Origin: Desulfovibrio sp.
GTDB lineage: Bacteria; Desulfobacterota; Desulfovibrionia; Desulfovibrionales; Desulfovibrionaceae
Assembly: GCA_031288535.1 (NCBI GenBank)
Contig: JAITRF010000077.1
Span: 23,857-87,856, forward strand
Direction of reading: 5' to 3'
DNA: 64,000 nucleotides
Shown: positions 9,367 to 19,459 of the stretch, piece after piece
How positions within the stretch are numbered: the stretch's first letter is position 1
How the letters are laid out: the number at the start of each line of letters is the position of its first letter
The notes under the pieces: generated by a model
The model's input: only the letters and a program-made list of their open reading frames with translations
Told to the model about the DNA's origin: nothing
The model's database searches: none
Program-made: the position numbers and the translations under genes

Positions 9367-9829
9367 GCAATTTCACTTCGAAATTGCTCTGGCGGCCGCG
9401 CGAGCGGACGCCCGCCGTGAAGGCGCAAGCGCAATTTATTTGCGCGGTTAAGCGCCGGAGCGGGCGCGGCCTGAAAATAAACCGTGTATAATCTCAAAGG
9501 TAAAATGCTCTGGAACATTTTACGCTTGAAATGCTTGCTTAACGGCGGGCAAAGCCCGCCTGCAAGCATTTCACGGCAAGGAGTTGCAAGCAAATCCTTG
9601 CAGAGCAGTCCAAATTTCAAAGTTGAACTGTTCTAATTTCAATTTCAATGCCGGCAAAAATTACTTCAATTTTATCGGTCATTGGAATTACGCAAAAAAT
9701 CAGGCGTAAAGCAGTCAAGCCGGTTTGAGTGCAAAGCGGCGTCAGGCGGCCCCCGGATGTTTCGGCATCAATATTGCTTACAATCTTTCCGTACGGGGAT
9801 TGGGAAAAAAATGCCGCCAAGGAGTTCTT
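9367..9829. other. Repeat-rich intergenic region
   Basis: 463 bases with no gene that I can support. Bases 9369-9480 are GC-rich, with inverted segments and the sequence AAGCGCCGGAGCGGGCG shared with the repeat at 18171. Bases 9499-9640 are a reverse copy of the PE1 repeat. Bases 9641-9829 hold nothing recognisable before the ribosome site at 9819. Confidence 0.6.
9499..9640 (-). repeat. Dispersed repeat PE1, intergenic copy
   Basis: On the minus strand it reads AACAGTTCAACTTTGAAA, then TGCTCTGCAAGGATTTGC, then an inner hairpin built on AAATGCTTGC and GCAAGCATTT, then CAAGCGTAAAATG. The same inner hairpin occurs in the copy at 14298-14421. Confidence 0.75.
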
Positions 9830-10429
9830 GTGAGTCAGAACATCTCCTCTTCGCAGGCAGTCGATCCGCAATTCCCGGCTCCGGGGGCGAATACCTGCTA
9901 TGCGGATTTCGGGACGGACAGCCCGGCCGATTTCGGATCCTGCGATGATCTGTCCAAGATATTGGGCAGATTGAAGAAATTTCTGTCCCATCTGGATTTG
10001 GGCGAAGCGGAAGCCTTTGATGTAGAAGGCGCGGCCGGTTCGCGTCTGATCCTTCAGTTGTCCGACAGCCTGTCCAAGTTGCAGGATGATTTTCTGGAAA
10101 CCCTCAATGACGGATTGGAGCGATGCGGAGCCGACCTTTCCGCGAAGCGGACGTTGCGCCTGGAAGGCGCGGCCCGTCTGGTTTCCGTGGGCGACGACCC
10201 GCAACGTCGGGAAGTGGAGAGCTTATTGGCCTCGGATTCGCGGCTTGCTTCCGTGTTCGCGGAGATATCCGCGCGGGCCTTTCTTTTGCGCGCATTGCGC
10301 GAGCTTCATAACGCCGTGTTTCGGATCGCTCCGGAAGGCGGGGCCGGATGTTATCAGCTCAGCCTGAAAGGCGACATGAGCCATTTTTATTTTGCAAAGC
10401 CAAGCGCCTTTGCAAATCCGGGAACCTGA
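9830..10429 (+). CDS. Hypothetical protein, helical
   Basis: I do not recognise this protein. The start is the GTG at 9830, chosen for the AAGGAG five bases upstream; the open frame extends to 9725 without a better site. The product has 199 residues. An acidic N-terminal half (for example LSKILGRLKKFLSHLDLGEAE) and helical segments such as LILQLSDSLSKLQDDFLETL suggest an alpha-helical cytoplasmic protein with no signal peptide or membrane segment. It lies downstream of the RNA methyltransferase but 460 bases away across a repeat, so a shared operon is doubtful. It converges on ilvC, with two hairpins between them. Confidence 0.6.
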   Translation: MSQNISSSQAVDPQFPAPGANTCYADFGTDSPADFGSCDDLSKILGRLKKFLSHLDLGEAEAFDVEGAAGSRLILQLSDSLSKLQDDFLETLNDGLERCGADLSAKRTLRLEGAARLVSVGDDPQRREVESLLASDSRLASVFAEISARAFLLRALRELHNAVFRIAPEGGAGCYQLSLKGDMSHFYFAKPSAFANPGT

Positions 10430-10483
10430 GTTCGCAAAGGCGCGTTTCCGCCGAAGCAAATTGCGTTCGGCAATTTGCTTCGG
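10404..10483. terminator. Two tandem hairpins between convergent genes
   Basis: GCGCCTTTGC (10404-10413) pairs with GCAAAGGCGC (10434-10443), overlapping the end of the upstream gene. CCGAAGCAAATTG (10451-10463) pairs perfectly with CAATTTGCTTCGG (10471-10483). Both lack a strong U-tract. Their position between convergent genes suggests termination of both transcripts. Confidence 0.6.
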
Positions 10484-10525
10484 CTCTGAGATTTCGGTAA
10501 CTTCGCCCCTGGACAGGCGAAGGGA

Positions 10526-12123
<1,598 letters not shown>

Positions 12124-12271
12124 TATGGTCTCCTGAAAGATTTGCCGCCTGCTCCGGCAGGCGGGCTGGCCTCTCCGGCGGTGGCGGACGGGTTTACGCC
12201 AAATCGGAATACGGTTTTCCAGGTCGGATTGTTTGAATATGAAATCGGAGGCGTTGCACAGCACAACAGCC

Positions 12272-13978
12272 TCAAATCACGATCATTTCTTCCAGACCCT
12301 TGCCTGCGGGCACCATGGGATAAACATTCTCCTCTCTGCATACGCGCACGTCCACGACCACCGCTCCCGGCGTATCCAGGGCTTTTTGCAGGGTGGGGGC
12401 CAGTTCGGCTGCCTCGCTGATGCGAAAGCCCGTCGCCCCGTACGCTTCGGCAAGTTTCACAAAATCGGGCGACAGTCCCTCAAGGTCGGTGCAGACGTAA
12501 TTTCTCCCGAAAAACAGATCCTGCCACTGGCGGACCATGCCGAGAAAGCGGTTGTTGAGGATGACGACCTTGACCGGCAGGTTGTTGGCCACTATGGTGG
12601 CCAGTTCCTGAATGTTCATCTGCACCGAGCCGTCGCCGGAGATGCACACTACCAGCTTTTCCGGCATGGCTGTCTGTGCGCCCAGCGCGGCGGGCAGTCC
12701 ATAGCCCATGGTGCCCAGGCCTCCGGAGGAGAGAAAGGCGCGCGGCCGGGTGAATTTGAAGAACTGTGCCGTCCACATCTGGTGCTGGCCCACATCCGTG
12801 CTGACGATGACATCGCGTTTTTCCCGGGTCAGCTTGTCTATAAGCTCAATCACCTGCTGCGGTTTTATTTCTTTTTCGGAAGGCAAATAGGTCAGGGGGT
12901 GCTTTGCCTCATATCCGGCAAGGCGGGCAAGCCATTCCGAGTGCGCTTCTTCCCAGTCCTTTTCCTCGGCGCCGGCGGCCAGTATTTCGGCCAGACAGAT
13001 GGCGGCTTCCCGGCAATCAGCTACGACCGGCACATCTACGTTGACGTTCTTGCGTATGGAGGTGGGATCGATGTCTATATGTATGATTCGCGCCTGTTTG
13101 GCAAAGGCGGAAACTTTGCCTGTAACGCGGTCCGCGAAGCGCGTTCCGACCGCTATCAGCACATCCGCCTCAGTCACGGCCCGGTTGGCCGTAAAGGTGC
13201 CGTGCATCCCGACCATGCCGTGCCACAGGCGGTTTGTGCCGGGAAACCCGCCCAGTCCCATCAGGGTCGAGATCATGGGGATGCGGTAGCGCAAGGCAAT
13301 GTCCGTGATGACGGCGCTGGCCTCGGATTCGATTACCCCGCCGCCGATCAGGAAAAGCGGGCGCCGGGACTTGGTGATCAGTTCGGCCGCGCGGCGCAAC
13401 TGTACCATGTTGGGTTTGTAATTGGGATTGTAGCTGCGCAGACGCACTTCATCCGTCCAGACGAACTCGCCTTTGCCGACGGTCACATCTTTGGGCAGAT
13501 CGATGAGCACCGGACCGGGGCGGCCGGATTTTGCCAGATAGAAGGCTTCCCGGACAATTCTGACCAGGGATTTGACGTCTTTCACCACATAATTGTGTTT
13601 GGTGCAGGGTCTGGTGATCCCGGCTATATCGACTTCCTGAAAGGCGTCGTTGCCTATGAGACTGGTGGGCACCTGCCCGGTGATCACCACCAGCGGGATG
13701 GAGTCGCAGTAGGCCGTTGCGATGCCCGTCACGGCGTTTGTGGCTCCGGGTCCGGAGGTGACGATACAGACCCCGGTTTTTCCGGAGGCGCGCGCATAGC
13801 CGTCGGCGGCATGAACTGCGCCCTGCTCGTGGCGCGTGAGAAAAAGAGTCAGGGCATCGCGGTGGCGGGCCATTTCATCAAGAAGATCGATGATCACGCC
13901 GCCCGGGTAACAGAAAATGGCTTCCACCTTTTCGCGTGTCAGGCATTCCGCCAGGATCCCGGCTCCGGTCAATTCCAT
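12272..13978 (-). CDS. ilvB: Acetolactate synthase large (catalytic) subunit
   Basis: 568 residues, full length. It is the ThDP-dependent enzyme that condenses two pyruvates, or pyruvate with 2-oxobutyrate. Visible motifs are the catalytic Glu in YPGG...DALTLFLTRHEQGAVHAADG, the FAD-binding middle domain, and the ThDP/Mg motif CISGDGSVQMNIQELATIVANNLPVKVVILNN with GDG and NN in place. The ATG overlaps the stop of the small DUF465 gene by one base (TGATG), so translation is probably coupled. Confidence 0.97.
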   Translation of the reverse strand: MELTGAGILAECLTREKVEAIFCYPGGVIIDLLDEMARHRDALTLFLTRHEQGAVHAADGYARASGKTGVCIVTSGPGATNAVTGIATAYCDSIPLVVITGQVPTSLIGNDAFQEVDIAGITRPCTKHNYVVKDVKSLVRIVREAFYLAKSGRPGPVLIDLPKDVTVGKGEFVWTDEVRLRSYNPNYKPNMVQLRRAAELITKSRRPLFLIGGGVIESEASAVITDIALRYRIPMISTLMGLGGFPGTNRLWHGMVGMHGTFTANRAVTEADVLIAVGTRFADRVTGKVSAFAKQARIIHIDIDPTSIRKNVNVDVPVVADCREAAICLAEILAAGAEEKDWEEAHSEWLARLAGYEAKHPLTYLPSEKEIKPQQVIELIDKLTREKRDVIVSTDVGQHQMWTAQFFKFTRPRAFLSSGGLGTMGYGLPAALGAQTAMPEKLVVCISGDGSVQMNIQELATIVANNLPVKVVILNNRFLGMVRQWQDLFFGRNYVCTDLEGLSPDFVKLAEAYGATGFRISEAAELAPTLQKALDTPGAVVVDVRVCREENVYPMVPAGKGLEEMIVI

Positions 13979-14214
13979 CAGGGTCGTTCCTCCCGCTCGG
14001 CATAGGATTGCAAAAGAGCCACAAGCTTTGTCTTTCCCTCCAGCTTCTGTTTTTTTATCCTGCTCACTTCCTGTTTTTCCGATGGGGTCAGGAAGCTTTT
14101 CCCTTCAAGTTTTTCCAGTTGTTTTTCATAGAGAATATGGTCATCCCACAGGCTTTTCAATTCGGGATGCGTAGGCGCCAGTTTTTCAAGCAGAGCATAT
14201 TCTTTTGCTTCCAC
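13978..14214 (-). CDS. DUF465 (YdcH-like) small helical protein
   Basis: 78 residues from a GTG at 14214 with GGAGGTG just upstream. The charged helical hairpin (HPELKSLWDDHILYEKQLEKLEGK and SRIKKQKLEGKTKLVALLQ) is typical of DUF465. The function of this family is unknown. It is the first gene of the ilvB-N-C unit and overlaps ilvB by one base, so it may set ilvB translation. Confidence 0.8.
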   Translation of the reverse strand: MEAKEYALLEKLAPTHPELKSLWDDHILYEKQLEKLEGKSFLTPSEKQEVSRIKKQKLEGKTKLVALLQSYAEREERP

Positions 14215-14545
14215 AATGCACCTCCGGTGTAGATGCGGGTAAGACTGTTTATATCAATTTTCCTGCGATATAAAGCCTGAACTGCTCCCTGTCTTTTAGA
14301 GCATTTTACGCTTGAAATGCTTGCTTGACGGCGAGCGAAGCCCGCCTACAAGCATTTCGCGGCAAGGATTTGCGAACAAGTCCTTGCAGAGCGGTCCAAT
14401 TTTTCAAAGTCAAACTGCTCCAGGAGTCTGTCCGAGAGAGATGCCCGTGTCGAGTTAACATATTGATATTTTTGAGTGTTACGAATGCGATAGATTTATG
14501 CGCATCAATAAATTCAATATGTTATGTCAAAAGTCTGACAGGATC
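14215..14545. other. Intergenic region made of two repeat elements
   Basis: The gap between the DUF167 stop and the DUF465 start holds a reverse PE1 copy (14298-14421) and, immediately beside it, an inverted-repeat-bounded 126-bp element (14422-14547). The ilv promoter must lie in 14215-14300 or within these repeats. I see no branched-chain leader peptide. Confidence 0.55.
14298..14421 (-). repeat. Dispersed repeat PE1, intergenic copy
   Basis: The plus strand reads AGAGCATTTTACGCTTGAAA, then a hairpin of AAATGCTTGC with CAAGCATTT, then GCGGCAAGGATTTGC and GCAGAGCGGTCC. It parallels the copy at 9499-9640, including the internal hairpin. Confidence 0.75.
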
Positions 14546-14547
14546 CT
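14422..14547. mobile_element. Small AT-rich element with inverted ends (possible MITE)
   Basis: AGGAGTCTGTC at 14422-14432 is matched imperfectly by GACAGGATCCT at 14537-14547. Inside, TAACATATTGA faces TCAATATGTTA. The 126-bp stretch is AT-rich and non-coding, and it abuts the stop codon of the DUF167 gene. No transposase is present. Confidence 0.4.
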
Positions 14548-14866
14548 AGGATGAGAGCAGTTTCCAGTCCGGCTCCTCGGCAGCCGCGACCAGCAGGAGT
14601 TTTCGCCTGGCATTCGTCCCGGATGCTATGGACAGGGCGGAATGCCGTATGCCCAGCAGTTCGGCGGCGAAAGCCAGCAAGGCCTTGTTGGCTTTGTTGT
14701 CCACAGCCGGGGCGGCTACGCGCAGGCAAAGGCGTCCGTCCCGGATGCCCGATATTTCGGATTTTTTTGCTCCGGGCAGTATGTGAAGCAATATCTGCCA
14801 TTCTTTTTCTCCGGTCTGCCGGATGAAAGGCGGAAGGTCAGGCCGGCTTTTTATCTGTGTCGGCAT
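14546..14866 (-). CDS. DUF167 (YggU) family protein
   Basis: 106 residues. It matches the small DUF167 fold (LRVAAPAVDNKANKALLAFAAELLGI and the basic ARRKLLLV). The biochemical role is unknown. It overlaps the 3' end of divIVA by 29 bases and closes a divIVA-yggT-like cluster. Clustering of yggU, yggT and a divIVA gene is common in bacteria and suggests a link to envelope or division, but that is inference. Confidence 0.85.
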   Translation of the reverse strand: MPTQIKSRPDLPPFIRQTGEKEWQILLHILPGAKKSEISGIRDGRLCLRVAAPAVDNKANKALLAFAAELLGIRHSALSIASGTNARRKLLLVAAAEEPDWKLLSS

Positions 14867-15380
14867 AGCCTTCCACCCGGTTCGCTTCAGCCCGCCGGTT
14901 CAGAGCCGCCGTGGCCCGTTCAAGGCGTATGTCTTCCATTTGTCCGAGTTCAAGAAGTTTCAGGTGTCCCTCGATAACGGAGCGGACTTTGAATTCAAAC
15001 TGCGCTTTCAGTTTACGTGTTTCCGAAATTTCCTCAAGGACGCGGGCCAGCCGCTGATTCGCCTGGTTGGTCAGGTTTTCCGCCCTGTTCTGTGCGGCTT
15101 CAATGATCAACTGGGCTTCTGTTTGCGCCGCGTTTTTTATGTCCTCTCCCATGCGCTTGGAGATGAGCAGGGCATCGCGCAGGGCGTTTTCGCGTTCTGC
15201 GTATTTGCTTAAATCGTCTTCAAGCCGGGCGATCAGGTTTGTCAGCCGCGCGCGTTCCTCGCCGAGACGGGTAAGGGTTTCCGCCACTTCCTGAAGGTAA
15301 TTGTCCACCTCTTCCGGATCGTAGCCGCGCAGGCTCCGGGAGAAGGTACGGTTCAGTATGTCCACGCGGTTGACGGACAT
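14838..15380 (-). CDS. DivIVA domain protein
   Basis: 180 residues. The N-terminal DivIVA lipid-binding motif is present (DILNRTFSRSLRGYDPEEVD, with FLRGYD-like spacing). It is followed by a long coiled coil (about 30-160: ETLTRLGEERARLTNLIARL and later heptads). DivIVA proteins assemble at curved membranes and recruit partners at poles or septa. A role in division or polarity is likely but unproven here. It starts 3 bases after yggT ends. Confidence 0.9.
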   Translation of the reverse strand: MSVNRVDILNRTFSRSLRGYDPEEVDNYLQEVAETLTRLGEERARLTNLIARLEDDLSKYAERENALRDALLISKRMGEDIKNAAQTEAQLIIEAAQNRAENLTNQANQRLARVLEEISETRKLKAQFEFKVRSVIEGHLKLLELGQMEDIRLERATAALNRRAEANRVEGYADTDKKPA

Positions 15381-15383
15381 GGT

Positions 15384-15689
15384 TCAGCCCGCCAACAGTA
15401 CTGCTGTTTGTCTCAAGGTGGCGGATATGAGCTTTTGCAGGATCTGCAAGGCCAGGAGCAGCACGATGGGCGAAAAGTCCAGTCCTCTTGCGTAAGTGAA
15501 TGGCAGCCATTTTCTTATGCGCCAGAAAGCCGGTTCGGTAAGCTGGCGCAATACCCGCACAATGGGATTATATGGGTCGGCGTTCACCCAGCTCACGATA
15601 CAGGCGCCGATAACGATAAAAAAATAGATGTTTATCAGGGAGGAGGTTACGAAATCCACGGCTTCGATCAGGCTCATAAGGATAATCAT
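15384..15689 (-). CDS. YggT family integral membrane protein
   Basis: 101 residues with two hydrophobic segments (about 8-32 and 72-98) joined by the family motif VSWVNADPYNPIVRVLRQLTEP. YggT proteins are small inner-membrane proteins implicated in osmotic or envelope processes. The start ATG overlaps the stop of the upstream HAD gene (ATGA), and divIVA follows directly, so this is an operon. Confidence 0.88.
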   Translation of the reverse strand: MIILMSLIEAVDFVTSSLINIYFFIVIGACIVSWVNADPYNPIVRVLRQLTEPAFWRIRKWLPFTYARGLDFSPIVLLLALQILQKLISATLRQTAVLLAG

Positions 15690-16408
15690 GTGTCCTCCGC
15701 CGCCGGGCGGGCATGGCGCATCGGTTCTTGTCCGGGTTTTTCCACCAGGGGGGAGATCAGTTCCATCATGTCGAAAAATCCGTTGAAATGCAGGTGGGCT
15801 TGGAGTTCTTGGTTGCGAAAGGACCAGAATGGCACCCCGGCGCCGCGCGCGGCCTGTTCGTCCACTTTGGAATCTCCCAGAAAAGCGATGTCGCCGGGTT
15901 TTTCATCCCAGGTTTTCAATATTCCCACTAGCCCTTCCGGGCTTGGCTTGGGCGGATAATCCGAGGCCGTGGCGACCGGATCGAAGAAATCTTCCAGATC
16001 GAAATGCCGCAGAAGTTCATGTACTGTGCTTGAGCGGTTGGTGAATATGGCCAGTTTTACCTGCTGCCGCTTGAGCCAGCGCAGAATTTCCGTAAGGCCC
16101 GGCTCTACCGAGAGCAGAGGCAGAATTTGTCCCGGGTAGTCTATTTTCCGGCAGGCTTCCCAAGCCGCCTCCCGGTAAGCAGGCGGGATGATATGGAGCA
16201 TGGCTTCTTCCACCGAGGCCATGTGGCAGTATTCTTCCTCGGCCGGACTCAAAGGGGGCAGGCGCAGTATGCGGCGGATCAGATTGTAGAATTCCATGTT
16301 CGAAGCGCGCGAATCAAGCATTACCCCGTCTATGTCGAATACCAGACCGCGCAGCCCCGTCCCGGGTTCTTTTTGCAGGTCGGCGAGGCATGCGCTTAAT
16401 GTCTTCAT
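15686..16408 (-). CDS. HAD-superfamily phosphatase (Gph-like)
   Basis: 240 residues from the ATG at 16408, preceded by AAAGGAATTTTTG. HAD motif I is FDIDGVMLDS with the nucleophile and acid Asp pair. Motif II is IFTNRSS. The motif III Lys lies in DYPPKPSPEG, and motif IV is FLGDSKVDEQAA. A helical cap lies between. It resembles phosphoglycolate phosphatase or beta-phosphoglucomutase; the substrate cannot be told. It is the first gene of the HAD-yggT-divIVA-yggU run. Its 5' leader shares about 20 bases with that of the 3-dehydroquinate synthase gene. Confidence 0.85.
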   Translation of the reverse strand: MKTLSACLADLQKEPGTGLRGLVFDIDGVMLDSRASNMEFYNLIRRILRLPPLSPAEEEYCHMASVEEAMLHIIPPAYREAAWEACRKIDYPGQILPLLSVEPGLTEILRWLKRQQVKLAIFTNRSSTVHELLRHFDLEDFFDPVATASDYPPKPSPEGLVGILKTWDEKPGDIAFLGDSKVDEQAARGAGVPFWSFRNQELQAHLHFNGFFDMMELISPLVEKPGQEPMRHARPAAEDT

Positions 16409-16606
16409 CAAAAATTCCTTTATGGCTGGAACATCTCCCCTCTTTCGTGAACCGGATGTCTTTGCCCGCTGACTCCGTATGGCTGTATGCATCAGATAAA
16501 GCAACAATTACAAGATGTTCTACAGATTTGATGTTCGGCTATCTATAACCGGATAAGCACGCGCTGTCAAACGCAACCCTTATGTTTGCCTTGCCCGGTT
16601 CGCCGG

Positions 16607-18346
16607 TCAGGGCTTTGGATTTGACGCCGCCTGGGGTTTGTCGGCGGGTGTCGGCCCGTTCAGGGCGGATTGGAAAAAAGTCACAAGGAACTGATCTATT
16701 TGCCGCGCGATTTTGTTGCGTTCGTCTCCGGAAATGGCGCCGCAGGCTTCGCCGAGAGAGGCGGCGGTGTCCTGCGAGCAGCGCGCGAACAAGGAGAAGT
16801 GATCGGCGCTATCCACGCGCAGGACCTGTGTGGTTGGGGGCAGACCGGAAATAAAGGATCGGGAATGCTGCGCCGGGGGATAAAGACGGTCTTTGCCCGC
16901 TTCGACCAGCGCGGCGGGAATGTTCACCCTGCGTAGCGCCTCGGGATTGAACAGCATGCCGCCGGCAGGCGTCAGGAAAGCCAGTGCCCGGATGCTGCGG
17001 GGGAACCCCCCGGTTTTGGAGACGGCCGGGAAGGACGCTCTGGAAAGGGCGCCGGAGTCCGCACTGGTCCGCATCGCGTTTTCTTTTGCGGGGCCAGGCA
17101 AATCCGGCTGAGGTATTCTGACGAAACGCCCGCCGCTGTCGGCCCAGCCGAACAGAGGACCGCCCTGAATATCCAGGATTGGAGACAGAATCGGGCCGAA
17201 CCCTTTGTCGTCGTCCGGTTCGGCGGGCGGTTCCAAAAGCTCTGTGGAAATAACCGGGGACGGTTCAGGAAAAGTTTCTTCTTCTTCGCCCCAATTGAGC
17301 AGCCATTTCCACCAGGGTCGTTTTTTGGGCATTTCCCCGGCGGACAGGGAAGGGGATTCGCGCTTCGTCTCCGCCGTGGGCGCATTGGCGCTCTCCGCCA
17401 TATACCGGGCGGGATTGGGAGTAAAGATATCTCTGCCTTTTTTTTCCGCCAGTTCAAGCATGGCCGCAGGCATGCGGGCGAGGCGTTTCGCCGCCCAAGG
17501 CGAACAGAAGCCTTCCTCCGGGGACTTGTCCGCGCAGTAGCCTTCGAGAAACGAAAAATCAGGCAGGAGTCCGAGAAGCTGCAAGACGCTGATGCTGCCG
17601 AAGCCGACGCCCATGAGGCCTATGCGGGATGTGTCCGCACAGGGTCCTATTTCCTGGTTCTCCAGAACGGTTTCCAGGGCGCGGAGCAGGGCGCGCGGCC
17701 TTTCCGCAAGCAGCTTTGCCGTATATATGCCGTAGCTTTCCGCCTGACTGTCCCCGGTGTGGGTCGGGGAAATAACGATTATGCCGGAGCGGGCCAGGGC
17801 TACGGCCAGATCGCTGTTGGCGAAGCGGCTGCCCGCCGTGTCATGGGAAACAAGCACTACCGGATAAGAACCGGGTACGATTCGGCCGCGCTTGGCCGCG
17901 TTGATTACCCAGCCTTCCTGGACAAATTCGACGGGCGTGGCGCGCCCGGGATACCAGACGGAAAAATCGAAGCGTTCCTGCGTCTCCGGGTCCCATACCC
18001 CGAAACTGCGCATGACGGCAGTGTAGTTTTCCGCTCCGGAAGCGCTTTGCGCCGGTGCGGGCGTAGCAAAGATCCCAAGCAGGACCGCAAGACAGAGACG
18101 GAAAAAGGGGCCGCGCAGGGCTGCGCCGCGTGCAGGCGCGGGACGCGTAAAACGATCCGGGAAGGAGTAATGCCAAGTTGCGGCCAATAGGGAGAAAATT
18201 GGTATCGACTGCAGGCAAAGCCGGCAGTCCGCCGCGAAGGCGCTGGCGGCATTGACTGCCGCTGTAAAGCGCCGGAGCGGGCGTGCCTTTCCGCGTTCAA
18301 ATCCGTTTGGATGCGGCTTGGTATAAGGCGGGACTGGAGAGGGCAT
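16607..18346 (-). CDS. Secreted alpha/beta-hydrolase (dienelactone hydrolase-like)
   Basis: About 579 residues from the ATG at 18346, but the start is uncertain. A hydrophobic signal-like segment (FFRLCLAVLLGIFATPAPA) lies about 90 residues in, and a copy of repeat X (18171-18325) encodes much of what precedes it. A TTG near 18186 is an alternative start. The mature part shows a Predicted dienelactone hydrolase pattern: FDFSVWYPGR, PVVLVSHDTAGSRFANSDLA, then GLMGVGFGSISVLQLLG at the nucleophile elbow. The elbow reads G-V-G-F-G where a Ser-containing G-x-S-x-G is expected, so the nucleophile is unclear. A Pro/Glu-rich insert occupies the middle. It lies just after DUF1992 on the same strand. 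Confidence 0.7.
   Translation of the reverse strand: MPSPVPPYTKPHPNGFERGKARPLRRFTAAVNAASAFAADCRLCLQSIPIFSLLAATWHYSFPDRFTRPAPARGAALRGPFFRLCLAVLLGIFATPAPAQSASGAENYTAVMRSFGVWDPETQERFDFSVWYPGRATPVEFVQEGWVINAAKRGRIVPGSYPVVLVSHDTAGSRFANSDLAVALARSGIIVISPTHTGDSQAESYGIYTAKLLAERPRALLRALETVLENQEIGPCADTSRIGLMGVGFGSISVLQLLGLLPDFSFLEGYCADKSPEEGFCSPWAAKRLARMPAAMLELAEKKGRDIFTPNPARYMAESANAPTAETKRESPSLSAGEMPKKRPWWKWLLNWGEEEETFPEPSPVISTELLEPPAEPDDDKGFGPILSPILDIQGGPLFGWADSGGRFVRIPQPDLPGPAKENAMRTSADSGALSRASFPAVSKTGGFPRSIRALAFLTPAGGMLFNPEALRRVNIPAALVEAGKDRLYPPAQHSRSFISGLPPTTQVLRVDSADHFSLFARCSQDTAASLGEACGAISGDERNKIARQIDQFLVTFFQSALNGPTPADKPQAASNPKP
18171..18325 (-). repeat. Dispersed repeat X, copy 1 (in the 5' part of the hydrolase frame)
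   Basis: The plus strand reads TGCCAAGTTGCGGCCAATAG, GGTATCGACTGCAGGCAAAG, AAGCGCCGGAGCGGGCGTGC and ends GGATGCGGCTTG. The reverse complement of 49115-49270 matches along its length. A shorter copy lies at 37957-38022. Confidence 0.75.
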
Positions 18347-18452
18347 GTGGGGAAGAGTAGCGCAAGTGCGCGACGCGGGCAAGAGCCGCGCGGCAAAAGC
18401 CGCAACGGAAGGAATGCCCGGTACCCTGTGCACATTTTCCGGCATCGACGAA

Positions 18453-18848
18453 TCAGATTTTTTCCAGGAGCTTTTCCAGGTATGGGGAGCTTGGGGCGTC
18501 CGCAGCCGATGCCGCATCCGGCGACTTTTTCTCCTCCGTTTTGCGCACGCGAGCAAGCATAAGCTTCAAACGCCGCATTTTTCCATAGGCGCGCCGCTCT
18601 TCGGGGGCGCCGGCAAGCAGGTCGTCCATGCGCGCCAATGCGCCGGGGGGGATTTTGTCTTCCAGATGAGAACTGTTGCGCAGAATGGTGTAGGCCATGC
18701 GCATTTCCGCAGGTAGATGAGAAAGGTCTTCCAGAACAAGGGGTTTGCCTGTTCCGGGGATGTTTTCGAATTTGCCCTCGGCTATGGCCTCCTCAATTTT
18801 TTTCTCCGCGACGAGGGCGATTGCCGTAAGCAGGTCAACGGAGGTCAT
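18453..18848 (-). CDS. DUF1992 (DnaJ-homologue-associated) protein
   Basis: 131 residues. The DUF1992 core is clear: VAEKKIEEAIAEGKFENIPG, GKPLVLEDLSHLPAEMRMAY and then the helical ARMDDLLAGAPEERRAYGKM. The family occurs alone in bacteria and fused to DnaJ-like proteins in eukaryotes; its function is unknown. Its start overlaps the stop of the TPR gene (ATGA), placing it in the ccm-associated operon. Confidence 0.88.
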   Translation of the reverse strand: MTSVDLLTAIALVAEKKIEEAIAEGKFENIPGTGKPLVLEDLSHLPAEMRMAYTILRNSSHLEDKIPPGALARMDDLLAGAPEERRAYGKMRRLKLMLARVRKTEEKKSPDAASAADAPSSPYLEKLLEKI

Positions 18849-19459
18849 TTCAGTTCTGCTTGCGCCTTTTCCTTCAGGTCCGGATCGGCCTGCGGCAACC
18901 CGATGAGGATGTTCAGCAGTTCTATTGCCCTGTTTCTGTTGTCCATCGAATACTTGTAGATGATCGCCAGGTTGTAGAGCGTGTCGGGGTCTGTTTGATT
19001 TTTTAGCGTATCCTCAAGAATTTCCGTAGCTTCCGCATTTCGTCCTTGACGGTGCAGAACCAGACCCAAGAGGCGCCTGGGGCGGGGATCGCTAGGGCGG
19101 CCCAGTATTGAGCGGTTCAGGAAGATTTCCGCGCGTACCCAGTCAGCGCCGGATATAAAAATTTCTGCTATCTTGCCCAAGGTATCGGGGTCATTGGGGT
19201 TCTCCCGCAGAGAGCGCATGAGATCGCCTATTTCCGCGGCCTGCGCCTCGGTCAGTTCCCGCAGGGCAGGCATTCCCGGCGCGGGCGCCGCTCGATTTTC
19301 CGAGGCCTCGCCCTGGGTGTTTGCTCCGTCCCGCCTCGCTCCCGGCGCGAGTTTTTCCCCGTCCGTGGTGTCCTTTATGGAAAAGACGAGCATGGCCGCT
19401 AGAGCCAGCAGGAGCGGGAACAGAATAAAATAGGGCGCGACGCCTCTGCCGGAATTCAT
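18845..19459 (-). CDS. Membrane-anchored TPR protein of a cytochrome c maturation cluster (CcmI/CycH-like)
   Basis: 204 residues from the ATG at 19459, which overlaps the ccmD stop. One N-terminal membrane segment (about 8-26, FILFPLLLALAAMLVF) is followed by an acidic linker. Tetratricopeptide repeats then occupy about 80-200 (NPNDPDTLGKIAEIFISGAD, DPRPRRLLGLVLHRQGRNAE, DPDTLYNLAIIYKYSMDNRN). Position right after ccmC-ccmD suggests an apocytochrome-handling CcmI-like role. That is inference from context. Confidence 0.72.
   Translation of the reverse strand: MNSGRGVAPYFILFPLLLALAAMLVFSIKDTTDGEKLAPGARRDGANTQGEASENRAAPAPGMPALRELTEAQAAEIGDLMRSLRENPNDPDTLGKIAEIFISGADWVRAEIFLNRSILGRPSDPRPRRLLGLVLHRQGRNAEATEILEDTLKNQTDPDTLYNLAIIYKYSMDNRNRAIELLNILIGLPQADPDLKEKAQAELK

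Noticed and set aside
9617..10204. Minus-strand ORF of 195 codons opposite the 9830 gene
   Set aside because: The plus-strand frame has a good ribosome site at 9819 and coherent helical composition; the minus frame starts without one. A small chance remains that it is the real gene.
12233..14005. Long plus-strand open frame of about 590 codons opposite ilvB
   Set aside because: It is antisense to a perfectly conserved acetolactate synthase; high-GC third positions keep the opposite frame open. There is no homology or ribosome site.
14215..14300. Possible branched-chain leader peptide attenuator for ilvB
   Set aside because: No short ORF rich in Leu, Val or Ile followed by a terminator can be found.
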